A DNA stretch of 64,000 nt from Bacteroidales bacterium (GCA_017395045.1 JAFPWG010000011.1:1-64000), one strand, 5' to 3'; numbered from the stretch's first letter, positions 8,009 to 18,273 are shown. A program made the numbers and translations. The notes: generated by a model from the sequence alone, not told the origin.

Positions 8009-10801
8009 TCACAGAACGTCCTTCAGATAGGGGCCGGTGACGGAGGCGGGATCGGCGGCGAGGCGCTCGGGAGTGCCTTCGGCCACGATCCGGCCGCCGC
8101 GGCGACCGCCTTCCGGGCCCATGTCGATGAGCCAGTCCACGCTCTTGAGGACGTCCAGGTTGTGTTCGATGATGATGACGGTATTGCCGGCTTCCACGAG
8201 ACGGTCCAGCACGCCCAGAAGCACCTGGATGTCCTCGAAGTGGAGGCCCGTCGTGGGCTCGTCCAGGATATACAGGGTGCGGCCCGTGGAAGGACGGGAC
8301 AGCTCCGCGGCCAGCTTCATCCGCTGGGATTCACCGCCGGACAGGGTCACGGCCGACTGGCCCAGATGCACGTAGCCCAGGCCCACATCCACCATCGCCT
8401 TCAGTTTCGCGGCGATCTTCGGGACGGGCTTGAAGAACTCGTAGGCCTCGGCGATGGGCATTTCCAGCACGTCGTTGATGTTCTTTCCCTTGTAGCGTAC
8501 CGCCAGGGTATCCTCCTTGTAGCGGCGTCCGCGGCACTGGTCGCAGGGCACGTGGACCGACGGGAGGAAGTTCATTTCGATGACCTTGATGCCGGCGCCC
8601 TTGCATTCCTCGCAGCGGCCCCCGGGCACGTTGAACGAGAACCGGCCGGCCTTGAAGCCGCGCACCTTGGCATCCCGCGTTTCCTCGAACAGGAGCCGGA
8701 TATCGTTGAACACGCCGGTGAAAGTCGCCGGATTCGACCGCGGCGTGCGGCCGATGGGCGACTGGTCTATCTCGATCAGCTTGTCGATATGTTCGATTCC
8801 CTCGATCCGTCCGTAAGGGAGGGGCTTCTCCTTGGAACGGTAGAACTTCTGCTTGAGGATGGGCATCAGCGTTTCGTTCACGAGGGAGGACTTGCCGCTG
8901 CCGGACAGGCCCGCCACGCCGATGAAACAGCCCAGCGGGAAGGACACGTCCACCTGCTTGAGGTTGTTGCCCGAGGCGCCGTACAGCGTGAGGCGTTCGC
9001 CGTTCCCCCGGCGGCGGTGCGCCGGTACCGGGATGGTGCGTTTCCCCTGCAGGTAATCCAGCGTCACGGAAGGGCCCACGACCGCGTGCGAGGCGGTATC
9101 CGGGTCCATCGGCTCGCCCCTCAGAAGCGTCCCCAGCGGTGCGCTCAGGCAGATCTTTCCGCCCTGCTCCCCCGCCCCGGGGCCCACGTCCACGAGCCAG
9201 TCGGCGCTGAACATCGTTTCCGCATCGTGCTCCACCACCATCACGGAATTGCCCTCGTCGCGGAGGGCCTTCAGGGATGCGATGAGCTTGCGGTTGTCTT
9301 TCTGGTGCAGGCCGATGGACGGCTCGTCCAGGATGTAGAGCACGTTCACGAGCTTGGAGCCGATCTGCGTGGCCAGGCGGATGCGCTGGCTCTCGCCACC
9401 CGACAGCGAAGCAGTCGCGCGGTCCAGCGAGAGGTAGTCCAGGCCCACGTCCAGCATGAACTGCACCCTTTCACGGAGTTCCTTCAGGATGTCACGGGAA
9501 ACGTTCTGTTCCCGCTGGTTGAAGCCTTCCGGGATGACGTCCAGCCACCGGCGCAGCTCGGAAATCTCCATGGCGGCCACGTCAGCGATGGTTTTCCCGT
9601 CGATCCGGAAGCACAGGGCCTCCTTGCTCAGGCGCGTTCCCCGGCAGTCGGGGCACACGACCGTGTCCTCGATATGGTCGGTCACGCCCGGCCAGGACTC
9701 CATCTCGGACAGGCCGCCGTCACCTACGCGGAACAGTTCGTCGGAACCGTACACCAGCAGCGTCACCGCCTCGTCGGGCAGGGTGCCGATGGGCTCGTAC
9801 AGGCTGAACCCGTATTTCCGGGCGATGGAGCGGACGATGTCGAACTTCCGGCTTTCGCGGATCTTCCCCAAGGGAACGATGGCTCCGTCGGCGATGGACT
9901 TCGTCCGGTCCGGGACGATGGTGTCCACATTCACGTCAATGATGGTTCCCAGGCCCTTGCAGTGGGGGCAGTACCCCTGCGGCGAATTGAAAGAGAAGGT
10001 ATGCGGCTGCGGCTCCTGGAGGGACGTTCCCGTCTCGGGATCCACCAGATGCTTGGAGAAGTGCCGGAGCGCGCCGGTTTCCAGGTCCATCACCGCAACG
10101 GACCCCTTGCCCACGTTCAGGGCGTGGCCCACGGAGTCGCGGACCCGCTTGTCGTCGCCCTGCCCGGGCTTCAGGCGGTCCACCACCAGTTCGATGAAAT
10201 GCGGCTTGTAGCGGTCCAGGGCCTCGATTCCCTGCAGTTCGAGAATCTCCCCGTCGATGCGCACCTGCGTATATCCCCGCTTGCGGAGCTGGTCGAACAG
10301 CTCCCGGTAATGGCCCTTCCGGCCCCGCACCAGCGGAGCGAGCAGATAGCACTTCCGGTCGCGGTACGAGGTCATGATCAGGTCCACGATCTGGGCATCC
10401 GTATAGCGCACCATCTCGCGGCCGGACTCGGGCGAGATGGCCCGGGAACCCTTCGCATACAGCAGACGCAGGAAGTCATAGATTTCGGTGATGGTGCCCA
10501 CCGTGGACCGCGGATTGCTGCCCGTGGTCTTCTGCTCGATGGCGATGATCGGGCTCAGGCCCGTAATCTCCTCCACTTCAGGCTTCTCCAGGATGCCCAT
10601 GAAGTGTTTCGCATAGGTGGACAGCGTGTCCATATAGCGCCGCTGGCCCTCCGCATAGACCGTGTCGAACGCCAGCGACGACTTGCCGCTGCCGCTCAGG
10701 CCGGTCACGACGACGAATTCTCCCCGCGGGATGTCAACATCGACATCCTGCAGGTTGTTCGCCTTCGCTCCGCGTACCTGTATGTACTCCTTCTTGTCCA
10801 T
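8009..10801 (-). CDS. uvrA: UvrABC excinuclease subunit A
   Basis: DNA damage recognition ATPase of nucleotide excision repair; the 930 aa length is normal. Two ABC modules are visible. The first has Walker A GLSGSGKSS near residue 35 with a zinc module (CPHC, then CPDC). The second has GLSGSGKSS in the middle, the zinc finger CEECKGAG to CDQCRGRRY, and signature LSGGESQRMKLA followed by ILDEPTTGLH. The first signature LSGGESQRIRLATQIG is also present. It is preceded by TACCTTTG with only 7 nt before the ATG, so its transcript is probably nearly leaderless. It lies 24 nt downstream of the nucleoside kinase stop. Confidence 0.97.
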   Translation of the reverse strand: MDKKEYIQVRGAKANNLQDVDVDIPRGEFVVVTGLSGSGKSSLAFDTVYAEGQRRYMDTLSTYAKHFMGILEKPEVEEITGLSPIIAIEQKTTGSNPRSTVGTITEIYDFLRLLYAKGSRAISPESGREMVRYTDAQIVDLIMTSYRDRKCYLLAPLVRGRKGHYRELFDQLRKRGYTQVRIDGEILELQGIEALDRYKPHFIELVVDRLKPGQGDDKRVRDSVGHALNVGKGSVAVMDLETGALRHFSKHLVDPETGTSLQEPQPHTFSFNSPQGYCPHCKGLGTIIDVNVDTIVPDRTKSIADGAIVPLGKIRESRKFDIVRSIARKYGFSLYEPIGTLPDEAVTLLVYGSDELFRVGDGGLSEMESWPGVTDHIEDTVVCPDCRGTRLSKEALCFRIDGKTIADVAAMEISELRRWLDVIPEGFNQREQNVSRDILKELRERVQFMLDVGLDYLSLDRATASLSGGESQRIRLATQIGSKLVNVLYILDEPSIGLHQKDNRKLIASLKALRDEGNSVMVVEHDAETMFSADWLVDVGPGAGEQGGKICLSAPLGTLLRGEPMDPDTASHAVVGPSVTLDYLQGKRTIPVPAHRRRGNGERLTLYGASGNNLKQVDVSFPLGCFIGVAGLSGSGKSSLVNETLMPILKQKFYRSKEKPLPYGRIEGIEHIDKLIEIDQSPIGRTPRSNPATFTGVFNDIRLLFEETRDAKVRGFKAGRFSFNVPGGRCEECKGAGIKVIEMNFLPSVHVPCDQCRGRRYKEDTLAVRYKGKNINDVLEMPIAEAYEFFKPVPKIAAKLKAMVDVGLGYVHLGQSAVTLSGGESQRMKLAAELSRPSTGRTLYILDEPTTGLHFEDIQVLLGVLDRLVEAGNTVIIIEHNLDVLKSVDWLIDMGPEGGRRGGRIVAEGTPERLAADPASVTGPYLKDVL

Positions 10802-10808
10802 GGGAGTA

Positions 10809-10816
10809 CAAAGGTA
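10809..10816 (-). promoter_or_regulatory. -7 promoter element of uvrA
   Basis: TACCTTTG on the minus strand sits 7 nt before the uvrA ATG. If transcription starts at the usual 4-6 nt past this box, the mRNA is almost leaderless. No clear -33 element is visible. Confidence 0.6.
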
Positions 10817-10825
10817 CGAAAAAAA

Positions 10826-12523
10826 TCACAGTGTTTGCCCGCCGATGAACTCGCGCAGGATGGAAGTGGGCGGTATGGCGGCGATTTCGTCCGGCTGGAG
10901 GGCCACGATGTAGTCCAGGAACTTCAGCAGGCGGATGGCGTCGGTATAGGCCGGCGACGACGGATGGATGCGCCGCAGAAGCGGCTCCGCATAATATTTC
11001 AGCAGCGGAAGCTCGTACATGAGGGCGGAGTTGAACTGCGCATCGGCATTCTCTTGGAACGGGAAGATGTACTTGTTCTCGCCCCGGCGGACCGAAGGCC
11101 AGCGGAGGATGGTCGCCTCGGGGCTGGTGCCGCGGTAGCGGTAGTCCCGGACCATCCGGCGCAGGAGCCGGTTGTCGGTGGTGGAGATGTTGTTGTTCTC
11201 GTCCACGTTCAGGGAGGTCAGGGCCGATGCATACAGGCGGAAGATGCGGCTCTGGTCCACGGACGGGACCATCGCCGGATCCAGCGCGTGGATGCCTTCC
11301 ATGATCAGGATGTTGTTCTCGTCCAATTCCATGTAGTTGCCCTCGAAGAAGGGCATCCCCCGCTTGAAGTCGTAGCGCGGAATTTCCACCCGCCCGCCCG
11401 CAAGGAGCGTATTGAGGTGGTTCCCAAGCAGTTCCAGATCCATCGCCTCCAGCGCCTCGAAATCCAGCTCACCGTCCTCGTCCAGCGGAGTCCGTTCGCG
11501 GGCGACGAAATAATTGTCCAGTTCGATGACCTTGGGCAGCATGCCCAGGACGCGGAGCTGCTGGGCCAGGCGTAGCGAGGACGAAGTCTTGCCGCTGGAG
11601 GACGGTCCCGCGATGAAGACGATCTTCACGCGGTCGCGCTGGGCGTAGATCTGGTCCGCCACGCGGGCGTAATCCCGTTCCTGCCGCGCCTCGCACAGGT
11701 TGATGAGCTTGACGGCCTTCCCCTCCAGCAGTTTCTGGTTCAGCGTGCCGATACCGCCGATGCCGGTGGTGTGGCACCAGGCCGAATACTCCTTGAAAGC
11801 CGCAGACAGCTTGCCCTGCGGCCGCCGGGGCGTCACCTTGGAGGAATCGCTGTTGGAAGGCGGCTGGAGGCAGAACCCCTTGTGGAAGGGCATCAGTCCG
11901 AACACCTGGAGATAACCCGTCGAAGGGACCAGCGGCCCGTGGAAGGAGTCCACCTGTCCGTCCAGGTAATAGACCCGGCAGAAGTAACGGCCCAGCGACC
12001 GGCGGAGTTCCGCCTTGTAGCGCTGCCCCTGGGCTTCGAAGAGCGCTTCGGCCCGCTCGGAAGGAATCTTCTCGGTCGTGAACGGAAGGTCCGCATCCAC
12101 CATTTCCCGCATCCGGGCGCGGAGGCGCTCCAGGCCCTCGGCATCCGGCCTGAACGCCGGACCGCCGGACCTGCCCTCCCGCAGTTCGCAGTACAGGCCG
12201 CTGGGCAGGGAATGGTCGATTACCAGCACCTTGCCCGGGTAGATATCGCGGACGGCATGCTGCAGCAGGAAGCACAGCGAACGGATATACGTACGTCTCC
12301 CGTCCGGATGGTTATAGCCGATGAAGGTCACCTCATGGGGGAAGAACACGTTGAAACTGAGTTCTTTCAGCTTATGGTCCACCAGGGCGGCCAGCACAGG
12401 ATACCGTTTTCCCGTCTTCGGGTCCACCGCCTCGGTGCAGATGCGCCGGGACAGCTCCAGGAGCGTGGAGCCCTTCTCTGCGGCGTGGCGGCCGTTGTCG
12501 TTCGTGCAAAGGATCTCTATCAT
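10826..12523 (-). CDS. Nucleoside (uridine-type) kinase with ThrRS-like N-terminal region
   Basis: 565 aa, expected cytoplasmic. The N-terminal half resembles the TGS and second additional domains of threonyl-tRNA synthetase (MIEILCTNDNGRHAAEKGST, then FIGYNHPDGRRTYIRSLCF). The C-terminal half is a phosphoribulokinase/uridine kinase P-loop domain: Walker A AGPSSSGKTSSSLRLA near residue 285, then ELDNYFVARERTPLDEDGE, YDFKRGMPF and ILIMEGIHALDP. Such fusions in Bacteroidota are annotated as nucleoside kinases that phosphorylate uridine or related nucleosides; the exact substrate is uncertain. The ATG overlaps the GH97 stop (ATGA), so it is translated as the last gene of the starch operon. Confidence 0.88.
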   Translation of the reverse strand: MIEILCTNDNGRHAAEKGSTLLELSRRICTEAVDPKTGKRYPVLAALVDHKLKELSFNVFFPHEVTFIGYNHPDGRRTYIRSLCFLLQHAVRDIYPGKVLVIDHSLPSGLYCELREGRSGGPAFRPDAEGLERLRARMREMVDADLPFTTEKIPSERAEALFEAQGQRYKAELRRSLGRYFCRVYYLDGQVDSFHGPLVPSTGYLQVFGLMPFHKGFCLQPPSNSDSSKVTPRRPQGKLSAAFKEYSAWCHTTGIGGIGTLNQKLLEGKAVKLINLCEARQERDYARVADQIYAQRDRVKIVFIAGPSSSGKTSSSLRLAQQLRVLGMLPKVIELDNYFVARERTPLDEDGELDFEALEAMDLELLGNHLNTLLAGGRVEIPRYDFKRGMPFFEGNYMELDENNILIMEGIHALDPAMVPSVDQSRIFRLYASALTSLNVDENNNISTTDNRLLRRMVRDYRYRGTSPEATILRWPSVRRGENKYIFPFQENADAQFNSALMYELPLLKYYAEPLLRRIHPSSPAYTDAIRLLKFLDYIVALQPDEIAAIPPTSILREFIGGQTL

Positions 12524-14799
12524 AGCGAGCGGAGTGAAATGGCGAAACCGCCGGAGCGGGCCATCCGGAGCGGGAGGACCGTCCCGGAAGTGACCGTCTG
12601 CCGGGTGATGGTGTAGGCCTGCGGGTTCGTTTCGAAATCGGCATCGGGGGCGTCGGCATAGACGACGGCCTCATAGGAGACGCCGGAAGGCAGGAAACCG
12701 AACTTGACAGACACCTCTCGGGCGTTTTCGTCGGTGACGCCGCCCACGTACCAGACGTCATGTTCGCGGCCGTCGGGATGGACGAACTCCCACACGCTGG
12801 AATGCCCGGAAAGCCGGCCGGAATCCAGGGTGGACATCCTCGGATGGCGGGCCGTCACGATGTATGCGCCCGGTTCGGCTTCCAGATAGACGGACTTGTC
12901 CCAATCGACCGCCACGTCCCTGATGAACTGGAAAGCGTCCATGAAGCGGGCGTAGTTCTCCGGCAGGTCGGCGGCCATCTGGAGCGGCGAATAGAAGGTC
13001 ACGTACAGGCCCAGCTGGTTGCACAGGGTGTGGCGCATCTTCCCGGTCTGGCCGGGCGCGGTGACGGACATGTCGGTTTCGAAGATGCCCGGGGTGTAGT
13101 CCATCGGGCCGCCCTGCAGGCGGGTGAACGGCAGCACCGTCGTGTGGCCGGGATCGATGCCGGCGCGGTACTCGTTGCCCATCGCCGCCTCGTTGCCGAT
13201 GAGGTTCGGCCAGGTACGGCACAGGCCGGTGGGGCGCACCGCCTCGTGGGCATTGACCATGATGTGATGCTTCGCGGCCTCGCGGATCGCGTACAGGTAG
13301 TGGTTGATGAGCGGCTGGCTGTAATGGTGCTCGCCGTACGGGATGATGTTGCCCACGTATCCGCTCTTTACGGCATCGTAGCCATACTGGTTCATCAGCT
13401 GGTACGCCTCCTCCATATGACGTTCGTAATTAACGGTGGATGAAGAGGTTTCGTGGTGCATCACCAAGCGGATGCCCTGACTGTGGGCATAGTCGTTCAG
13501 GGCCGGAAGGTCGAAGTCGGGATACGGGGTGACGAAGTCGAAAACCGCGTCCTTCTGATGGCCGAACCAGTCTTCCCAGCCTTCGTTCCATCCTTCGATC
13601 AGGAGGGCGTCGAAGCCGTTCTCCGCGGCAAAGTCGATATACTTGCGTACATTCTCATTGTTCGCACCGTGCCGGCCGTGCGGCTTGGAAGCAGCGTAAT
13701 CCGTCACGCCCAACTGCACCGAAGGGTAGTCGTATGTATAGGACCACTCGCTCTTGCCGGTAATCATCTCCCACCACACGCCCATGTACTTCACGGGATG
13801 GATCCAGGACACATCCTCCAGGGCGCAGGGTTCGTTGAGATTGAGGATCAGGCGGGAGGCGAGGACGTCCGTGGCCTTTTCACACACCATCACGATGCGC
13901 CAGGGGCTCTTGCAGGGCGCCTGGAGGCGGCCCTTCACCCCTTCCGCATCGGGCGTGAGCCAGGTCCGGAACACGAATGCCTTGTCGTCCAGCAGGAGGT
14001 TCGTCGTGGGATAGTCCACCACTTCCGCCTCGTGGATATTGACATACAGGCCTTCCGCGGTCTTCATCTGCAGGGCGGTCTGGACGCCGGTGGACGAGAA
14101 TCCTTCCGCCGACGCATTGCCCAACCGCATGGATTCGTTCCGGGACCGGATCCCGGACAGCCTGGACTCCGTGTAGTTGTACTCCTGCGTATCGTAGTCT
14201 CCCGGGATCCACCAGGCGGTATGGTCGCCCGTCATCGCAAATTCGGTCAGTTCCTCCTCCACTTTGAAGTAGGTCAATGCGTTCTCCTGCGGGAACTCGT
14301 ACCGGAAGCCCAGGCCGTCGTCATAAAGGCGGAACCGCACCTGCATCACGGCGCCCTTCCCGGACGCATTGCCCAGGTCGCCGGTATAGTCCGGATCCGT
14401 CACGGCCACGCCCTCCCGGGCTGCCCGGACGACCCCGGTCCCCTGCTCCAGGGTAACCAACAGCTCGTTATAGTGGTTGCGGATGGAGGCTTCCTCGCCC
14501 CAGACCGGTTCCCAGGTCTCGTCGAAGGAGTCGAACGCGGTACCCTTGAGGGTGAACCCGCCGTCCAGGCTCTCCCGGTCCAGGAGCGCATAGCCCAGAC
14601 GGGACGGCAGGACGACCGCTTTCCCTGCAAAATCCAGCGAATACTCGGGCACACCGTCCACGACGGCGAACTTCAGTTCCATCTTCCCGTCCGGGCTGCG
14701 GAGAGCCACGGCGTCGGCCGGCATCTTCGGAGCCTTGGGCCCGCAGGCAACGAGCAAAGCCAAGGCACCTGCCCAAAAGAGAATCCTCAATCTACTCAT
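12520..14799 (-). CDS. GH97 alpha-glucosidase lipoprotein (SusB-like)
   Basis: 759 aa with SPII signal ALALLVACG, so probably lipid-anchored. The three GH97 regions appear in order: a beta-sandwich N-domain (about 30-300), a catalytic barrel (about 300-630) with LIEGWNEGWEDWFGH, YDAVKSGYVG and VNAHEAVRPTGLCRTWPNLI, and a C-terminal beta domain (about 660-759). SusB-type GH97 enzymes are inverting and release glucose from malto-oligosaccharides; another subgroup is retaining alpha-galactosidases. The glutamate-rich barrel motif and the GH13 neighbours favour the SusB type. It starts 10 nt after the GH13 gene and overlaps the nucleoside kinase by 4 nt. Confidence 0.9.
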   Translation of the reverse strand: MSRLRILFWAGALALLVACGPKAPKMPADAVALRSPDGKMELKFAVVDGVPEYSLDFAGKAVVLPSRLGYALLDRESLDGGFTLKGTAFDSFDETWEPVWGEEASIRNHYNELLVTLEQGTGVVRAAREGVAVTDPDYTGDLGNASGKGAVMQVRFRLYDDGLGFRYEFPQENALTYFKVEEELTEFAMTGDHTAWWIPGDYDTQEYNYTESRLSGIRSRNESMRLGNASAEGFSSTGVQTALQMKTAEGLYVNIHEAEVVDYPTTNLLLDDKAFVFRTWLTPDAEGVKGRLQAPCKSPWRIVMVCEKATDVLASRLILNLNEPCALEDVSWIHPVKYMGVWWEMITGKSEWSYTYDYPSVQLGVTDYAASKPHGRHGANNENVRKYIDFAAENGFDALLIEGWNEGWEDWFGHQKDAVFDFVTPYPDFDLPALNDYAHSQGIRLVMHHETSSSTVNYERHMEEAYQLMNQYGYDAVKSGYVGNIIPYGEHHYSQPLINHYLYAIREAAKHHIMVNAHEAVRPTGLCRTWPNLIGNEAAMGNEYRAGIDPGHTTVLPFTRLQGGPMDYTPGIFETDMSVTAPGQTGKMRHTLCNQLGLYVTFYSPLQMAADLPENYARFMDAFQFIRDVAVDWDKSVYLEAEPGAYIVTARHPRMSTLDSGRLSGHSSVWEFVHPDGREHDVWYVGGVTDENAREVSVKFGFLPSGVSYEAVVYADAPDADFETNPQAYTITRQTVTSGTVLPLRMARSGGFAISLRSL

Positions 14800-14809
14800 A
14801 ATCAGTAAT

Positions 14810-16801
14810 TTATCGTTTAAACTCCACGATCAGGGCGGAGCGGGGCTCCACGACCAGGCCATCCGAGAGGGTCACCTGCTCGCCGGAAATGACGTCGCGG
14901 CCGTTCACCGGTCCCGATACGAATTCGTCGTAGTGGGACCAGTCGAGGGCGCGGTCTTCGTCGGTATTGTTGATATATACGAACACGGCGTCCGTGTCGT
15001 CATAGCGGAAATAGGCGTAGGTATTGTCCGTATAGTTCACGGCGTCCACGTTCTTCCGGGAGAGGAAGTGAAGCGTCCTGCCATGGTGGATGACCGGGGC
15101 GGCGCGCCGCCAGGTGAACAGGGCGCGGGCATAGTCGTGCAGGCCGGCGGCCGACGTGTAGTCGGCTTCCGGCGTGCGTCCGGCCGCGGCCCGTCCGTCC
15201 TCGGAGAACAGGTCCACCGCATCACCTTCCCAGCCGCCCGGGAAGTCGATGCGCTTGGAACCGTCATGGTTGAAGCCGGGCCGTTCGCAGAACATCATCT
15301 CATCGCCGTAGTACAGCTGCGGAATGCCGCGGAGCGTCGCCAGCAGGGCCAGCGCCAGCTTCATCCGGGAAGGATCGTGCCGGAGCACGTCTCCCGTACG
15401 GGCGTGGTCGTGGTTCGCGAAGAAGATCATCAGGTTCGAAAGGTCCTTGTACGCGAAATCCTGCGCCAGCACGCTGTACACCCGCGTCATTCCCTCGTCC
15501 CACCAGACCTGGTCCTCGCACAGGGCCGACAGGATGGCCCGCTGGAGCGGGAAGTCCATGATGCAGGGCAGGTTGCTGTCGAAACCGTTCGGATTGGGAT
15601 TCCCGGCCTGCCAGTAGGCCAGCTGCGGGATGTTCATGTCCCAGCACTCGCCTACGATGTTCATGCCCGGATACTCCCGGCGGACCGCCTTGCACCACTC
15701 GGCCATCGGCTCGGGTTCATTGTAAGGGTAGGTGTCCACGCGGAGGCCGTCCAGGCCGGCATACTCAATCCACCACACCGCCCACTGCTGGAAGTAACGC
15801 AGCACGTAGGGATTGTCCAGGTTCATGTCCGGCATGGACGGGACGAACCAGCCGCTCTGCTGCCGCTCGCGGTCCTTGACGGAAGCGTGCGGATCCATGT
15901 ACACGGAGAACAGGGCGTTCATCTGCATGTACGGCTTGGTCACGTGGTACCAGTCCGCAAAGGGAGGATTGTCCATCCACCAGTGGGCCGTCCCGCAGTG
16001 GTTGGTGACGATGTCCATGATGACCTTGAGGCCTTTCCCGTGGGCCTCGTCCACCATTTTCCGGTACAGGGCGTTGTCGCCGAAGCGCGGGTCGATGTGA
16101 TAGTAGTCGCCGCAGGCATAGCCGTGATAGGACTCCCGGGGCTGGTTGTCCAGCAGCAGCGGGGTGCTCCAGAGGGCCGTCGCGCCCAGGTCGGCGACAT
16201 AGTCCAGATGGTCGATGATGCCCTGGATGTCCCCGCCGTGCCGGGCTACCGGATCGTCGCGGTCCACCCGGTCAGGCGTCACCGGAACCACCCAGGGGAC
16301 GGCGGAACCGTCGTCATAGATCCCGCCCGGCCAGGCCTCGTCATTCCCGGGGCCGGACGAGGCGAACCGGTCGGGCATGATCAGGTAGATCATGTCGGCC
16401 GGCGTGAAACTCTTCCTGTCAGCGCTTCCCTTCTCCCGCTCCCGGATCAGGTACGGATACTTGACCTCGTTCGTACCGTCGCTTACCACCAGATAGTATT
16501 CTCCGGGTTTCGCATTTGCGTCGATTTCCACGTCCACGAACAGGTAATCCGGGTTTTCCGCCTTATGCAGGTTGCGCACGGACACGCCCTTCCCGCCTTC
16601 CATGCGGATTTCCTTCGTTCCGATACCTTCTCCCTGCACCATCAGCTGCAGCGGGGTTTTCATCCCCGTCCACCAGCTCAGCGGCTCCACGCGGGTCACT
16701 TCCGCCCGCGTCGCATCGGGAACCGTTTCCGGATCGAATGCCGCCTGGCATCCGGCCAGGCCGGCCGCAACGGCCGTCGCCATCATCACTCTCCTTATCA
16801 T
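14810..16801 (-). CDS. GH13 neopullulanase/cyclomaltodextrinase-type lipoprotein (SusA-like)
   Basis: 663 aa with a lipobox (AAGLAGCQA). An N-terminal cyclomaltodextrinase-N type domain (VEPLSWWTGMKTPLQLMVQG) precedes the (beta/alpha)8 amylase domain. GH13 motifs are visible: DIVTNHCG (region I), DGLRVDTYPY with the nucleophile Asp (II), IVGECWDMN with the acid/base Glu (III) and FFANHDHAR (IV). Such SusA-like enzymes cleave malto-oligosaccharides, pullulan or cyclodextrins in the periplasm. It lies 9 nt after one GH13 and 10 nt before GH97, a compact starch operon. No SusC/D partner is adjacent here. Confidence 0.92.
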   Translation of the reverse strand: MIRRVMMATAVAAGLAGCQAAFDPETVPDATRAEVTRVEPLSWWTGMKTPLQLMVQGEGIGTKEIRMEGGKGVSVRNLHKAENPDYLFVDVEIDANAKPGEYYLVVSDGTNEVKYPYLIREREKGSADRKSFTPADMIYLIMPDRFASSGPGNDEAWPGGIYDDGSAVPWVVPVTPDRVDRDDPVARHGGDIQGIIDHLDYVADLGATALWSTPLLLDNQPRESYHGYACGDYYHIDPRFGDNALYRKMVDEAHGKGLKVIMDIVTNHCGTAHWWMDNPPFADWYHVTKPYMQMNALFSVYMDPHASVKDRERQQSGWFVPSMPDMNLDNPYVLRYFQQWAVWWIEYAGLDGLRVDTYPYNEPEPMAEWCKAVRREYPGMNIVGECWDMNIPQLAYWQAGNPNPNGFDSNLPCIMDFPLQRAILSALCEDQVWWDEGMTRVYSVLAQDFAYKDLSNLMIFFANHDHARTGDVLRHDPSRMKLALALLATLRGIPQLYYGDEMMFCERPGFNHDGSKRIDFPGGWEGDAVDLFSEDGRAAAGRTPEADYTSAAGLHDYARALFTWRRAAPVIHHGRTLHFLSRKNVDAVNYTDNTYAYFRYDDTDAVFVYINNTDEDRALDWSHYDEFVSGPVNGRDVISGEQVTLSDGLVVEPRSALIVEFKR

Positions 16802-16810
16802 TCGTGTCGG

Positions 16811-18232
16811 TTATTTCGTCAAGACGATGTACTGTCCCGGAGCAAGGGTGACGGCAAAGGTGCCCTTGGCGATCTTTTCGCCGGAGAACCAGTCGGTAAA
16901 GCCGCGGCCGACCGGAATGGCGACCTCGACCGGTTCGGAACCGAAGTTCAGGAACGGGACCCCGGCCGTGGAGCCGGTGGGACGGTTGTCATTGCCTTCC
17001 TTCGCTTCTTCCGCCACGGGCTCCTGCTCCGGCGCAACGCCGAAGTTGGCGATCACGATGACCTCGTTGCCCTTCACCTTGCGGCTGTAGGCGATGACCC
17101 CGTCAGGAACGTCGAAATACTGGATGGGACCGCCCTTTTCGCCGGCGGCGAGGGCGGGATTGCGATGCTTGAGGTCCACGAGTTTCTTCCAGAAGGTCGT
17201 GAACTCATTGGCGCTCCAGTCCGTAATCGGGTCTTTCTCAAAGAATTCCAGCCGGCGGTTCAGGCCGACTTCCTGGCCGGTGTAGATGAGCGGCTGGCTG
17301 CCCGGGAGGGTGAAGCACAGGACGGCGCAGGCATTCGCCGCAGCGCCCTCGCGCTCGAACTCGGTACCGGACCAGGAGTTCTCGTCGTGGTTGGACGTGA
17401 AGGTCAGGCGGTAGGCCTCCTTCGGGAAGCGGGCGGCGTCGCGGGCAATGTAGTCCTTCAGATCGGCGACGGTCTTGCGTCCCTGTGCGAGGCCGTTCAG
17501 CAGATGATGCAGCTCCCAGGCGTAGTTCGCATCGAACGTCTCCGCCGGATCGGCGAGGTTGTCGCGCTCGGCCTCGGCGAGCAAGTAGATGTCGGGATAG
17601 TCGGCGTTCATCTTGGGCAGGATGCCCTTCCAGAATTCGGACGGGACCTCGCCGGCGGCATCGCAACGGAAGCCGTCCACGCCCTTCTCCAGCCAGAAGC
17701 GCATCGCATCGTCCTGGGCATGCCAAACGTCCTGGTTCTCATAGTTCAGGCTGCGGGTGTCGGTCCAGTCATACTCCCAGATGGCGTTGCCCAGGGAGTC
17801 GCGCTCATAGAACGCATCGGGCTTTTCGGTCATCCACACGTTGTCCGGGGCGGTCTGGTTGGCCACCCAGTCCAGGATGACCTTGAAGCCCTGTTCATGG
17901 GCGGCGGCGAGGAGATGTTCGAAATCCTCCATCGTCCCGAACTCGGGATTCACTTTCTTGTAGTCGGAAATGGCATAGTAGGAGCCCAGGGTGCCTTTCC
18001 GGCCTTCCGTACCGATCTCATACATCGGCATCAGCCAGAGGATGTCCACCCCGAGGTCCTTCAGGCGGGGCAGCTGCGCTTCCACGCCGGCGAAGGTCCC
18101 CTCCGGGGAGAACTGGCGGATGTTCACTTCGTACATTACGGAATCATAGGTCCACTCCGGGTGGGCGGACGGGGTCTGCCGGCAGGCGGCTACGGCCGCC
18201 AGGGCGCCAAGGACGATCAGAAACTTTTTCAT
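16811..18232 (-). CDS. GH13 alpha-amylase lipoprotein
   Basis: 473 aa with lipobox LAAVAACRQ. A single-domain alpha-amylase: MYEVNIRQFSPEGTFAGVE at the start of the barrel, DWVANQTAPDNVW (region I), DGFRCDAAGEVP (II, nucleophile Asp), YLLAEAERDN (III, Glu) and FTSNHDENSW (IV). The short C-terminal beta domain ends APGQYIVLTK. It is the first gene of the starch operon (GH13, GH13, GH97, kinase). It probably acts on maltodextrin at the cell surface or in the periplasm. A -7-like TATATTTA lies about 33 nt upstream. Confidence 0.92.
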   Translation of the reverse strand: MKKFLIVLGALAAVAACRQTPSAHPEWTYDSVMYEVNIRQFSPEGTFAGVEAQLPRLKDLGVDILWLMPMYEIGTEGRKGTLGSYYAISDYKKVNPEFGTMEDFEHLLAAAHEQGFKVILDWVANQTAPDNVWMTEKPDAFYERDSLGNAIWEYDWTDTRSLNYENQDVWHAQDDAMRFWLEKGVDGFRCDAAGEVPSEFWKGILPKMNADYPDIYLLAEAERDNLADPAETFDANYAWELHHLLNGLAQGRKTVADLKDYIARDAARFPKEAYRLTFTSNHDENSWSGTEFEREGAAANACAVLCFTLPGSQPLIYTGQEVGLNRRLEFFEKDPITDWSANEFTTFWKKLVDLKHRNPALAAGEKGGPIQYFDVPDGVIAYSRKVKGNEVIVIANFGVAPEQEPVAEEAKEGNDNRPTGSTAGVPFLNFGSEPVEVAIPVGRGFTDWFSGEKIAKGTFAVTLAPGQYIVLTK

Positions 18233-18265
18233 ACGGTTATGTCGTTTTTCGTGTTATCAATCGAG

Positions 18266-18273
18266 TAAATATA
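18266..18273 (-). promoter_or_regulatory. Probable -7 element of the starch operon
   Basis: TATATTTA on the minus strand fits TAnnTTTG except for the last base. It lies 33 nt upstream of the first GH13 start. No convincing -33 is present, because the upstream sequence is taken up by the terminator hairpin at 18282-18308. Confidence 0.4.
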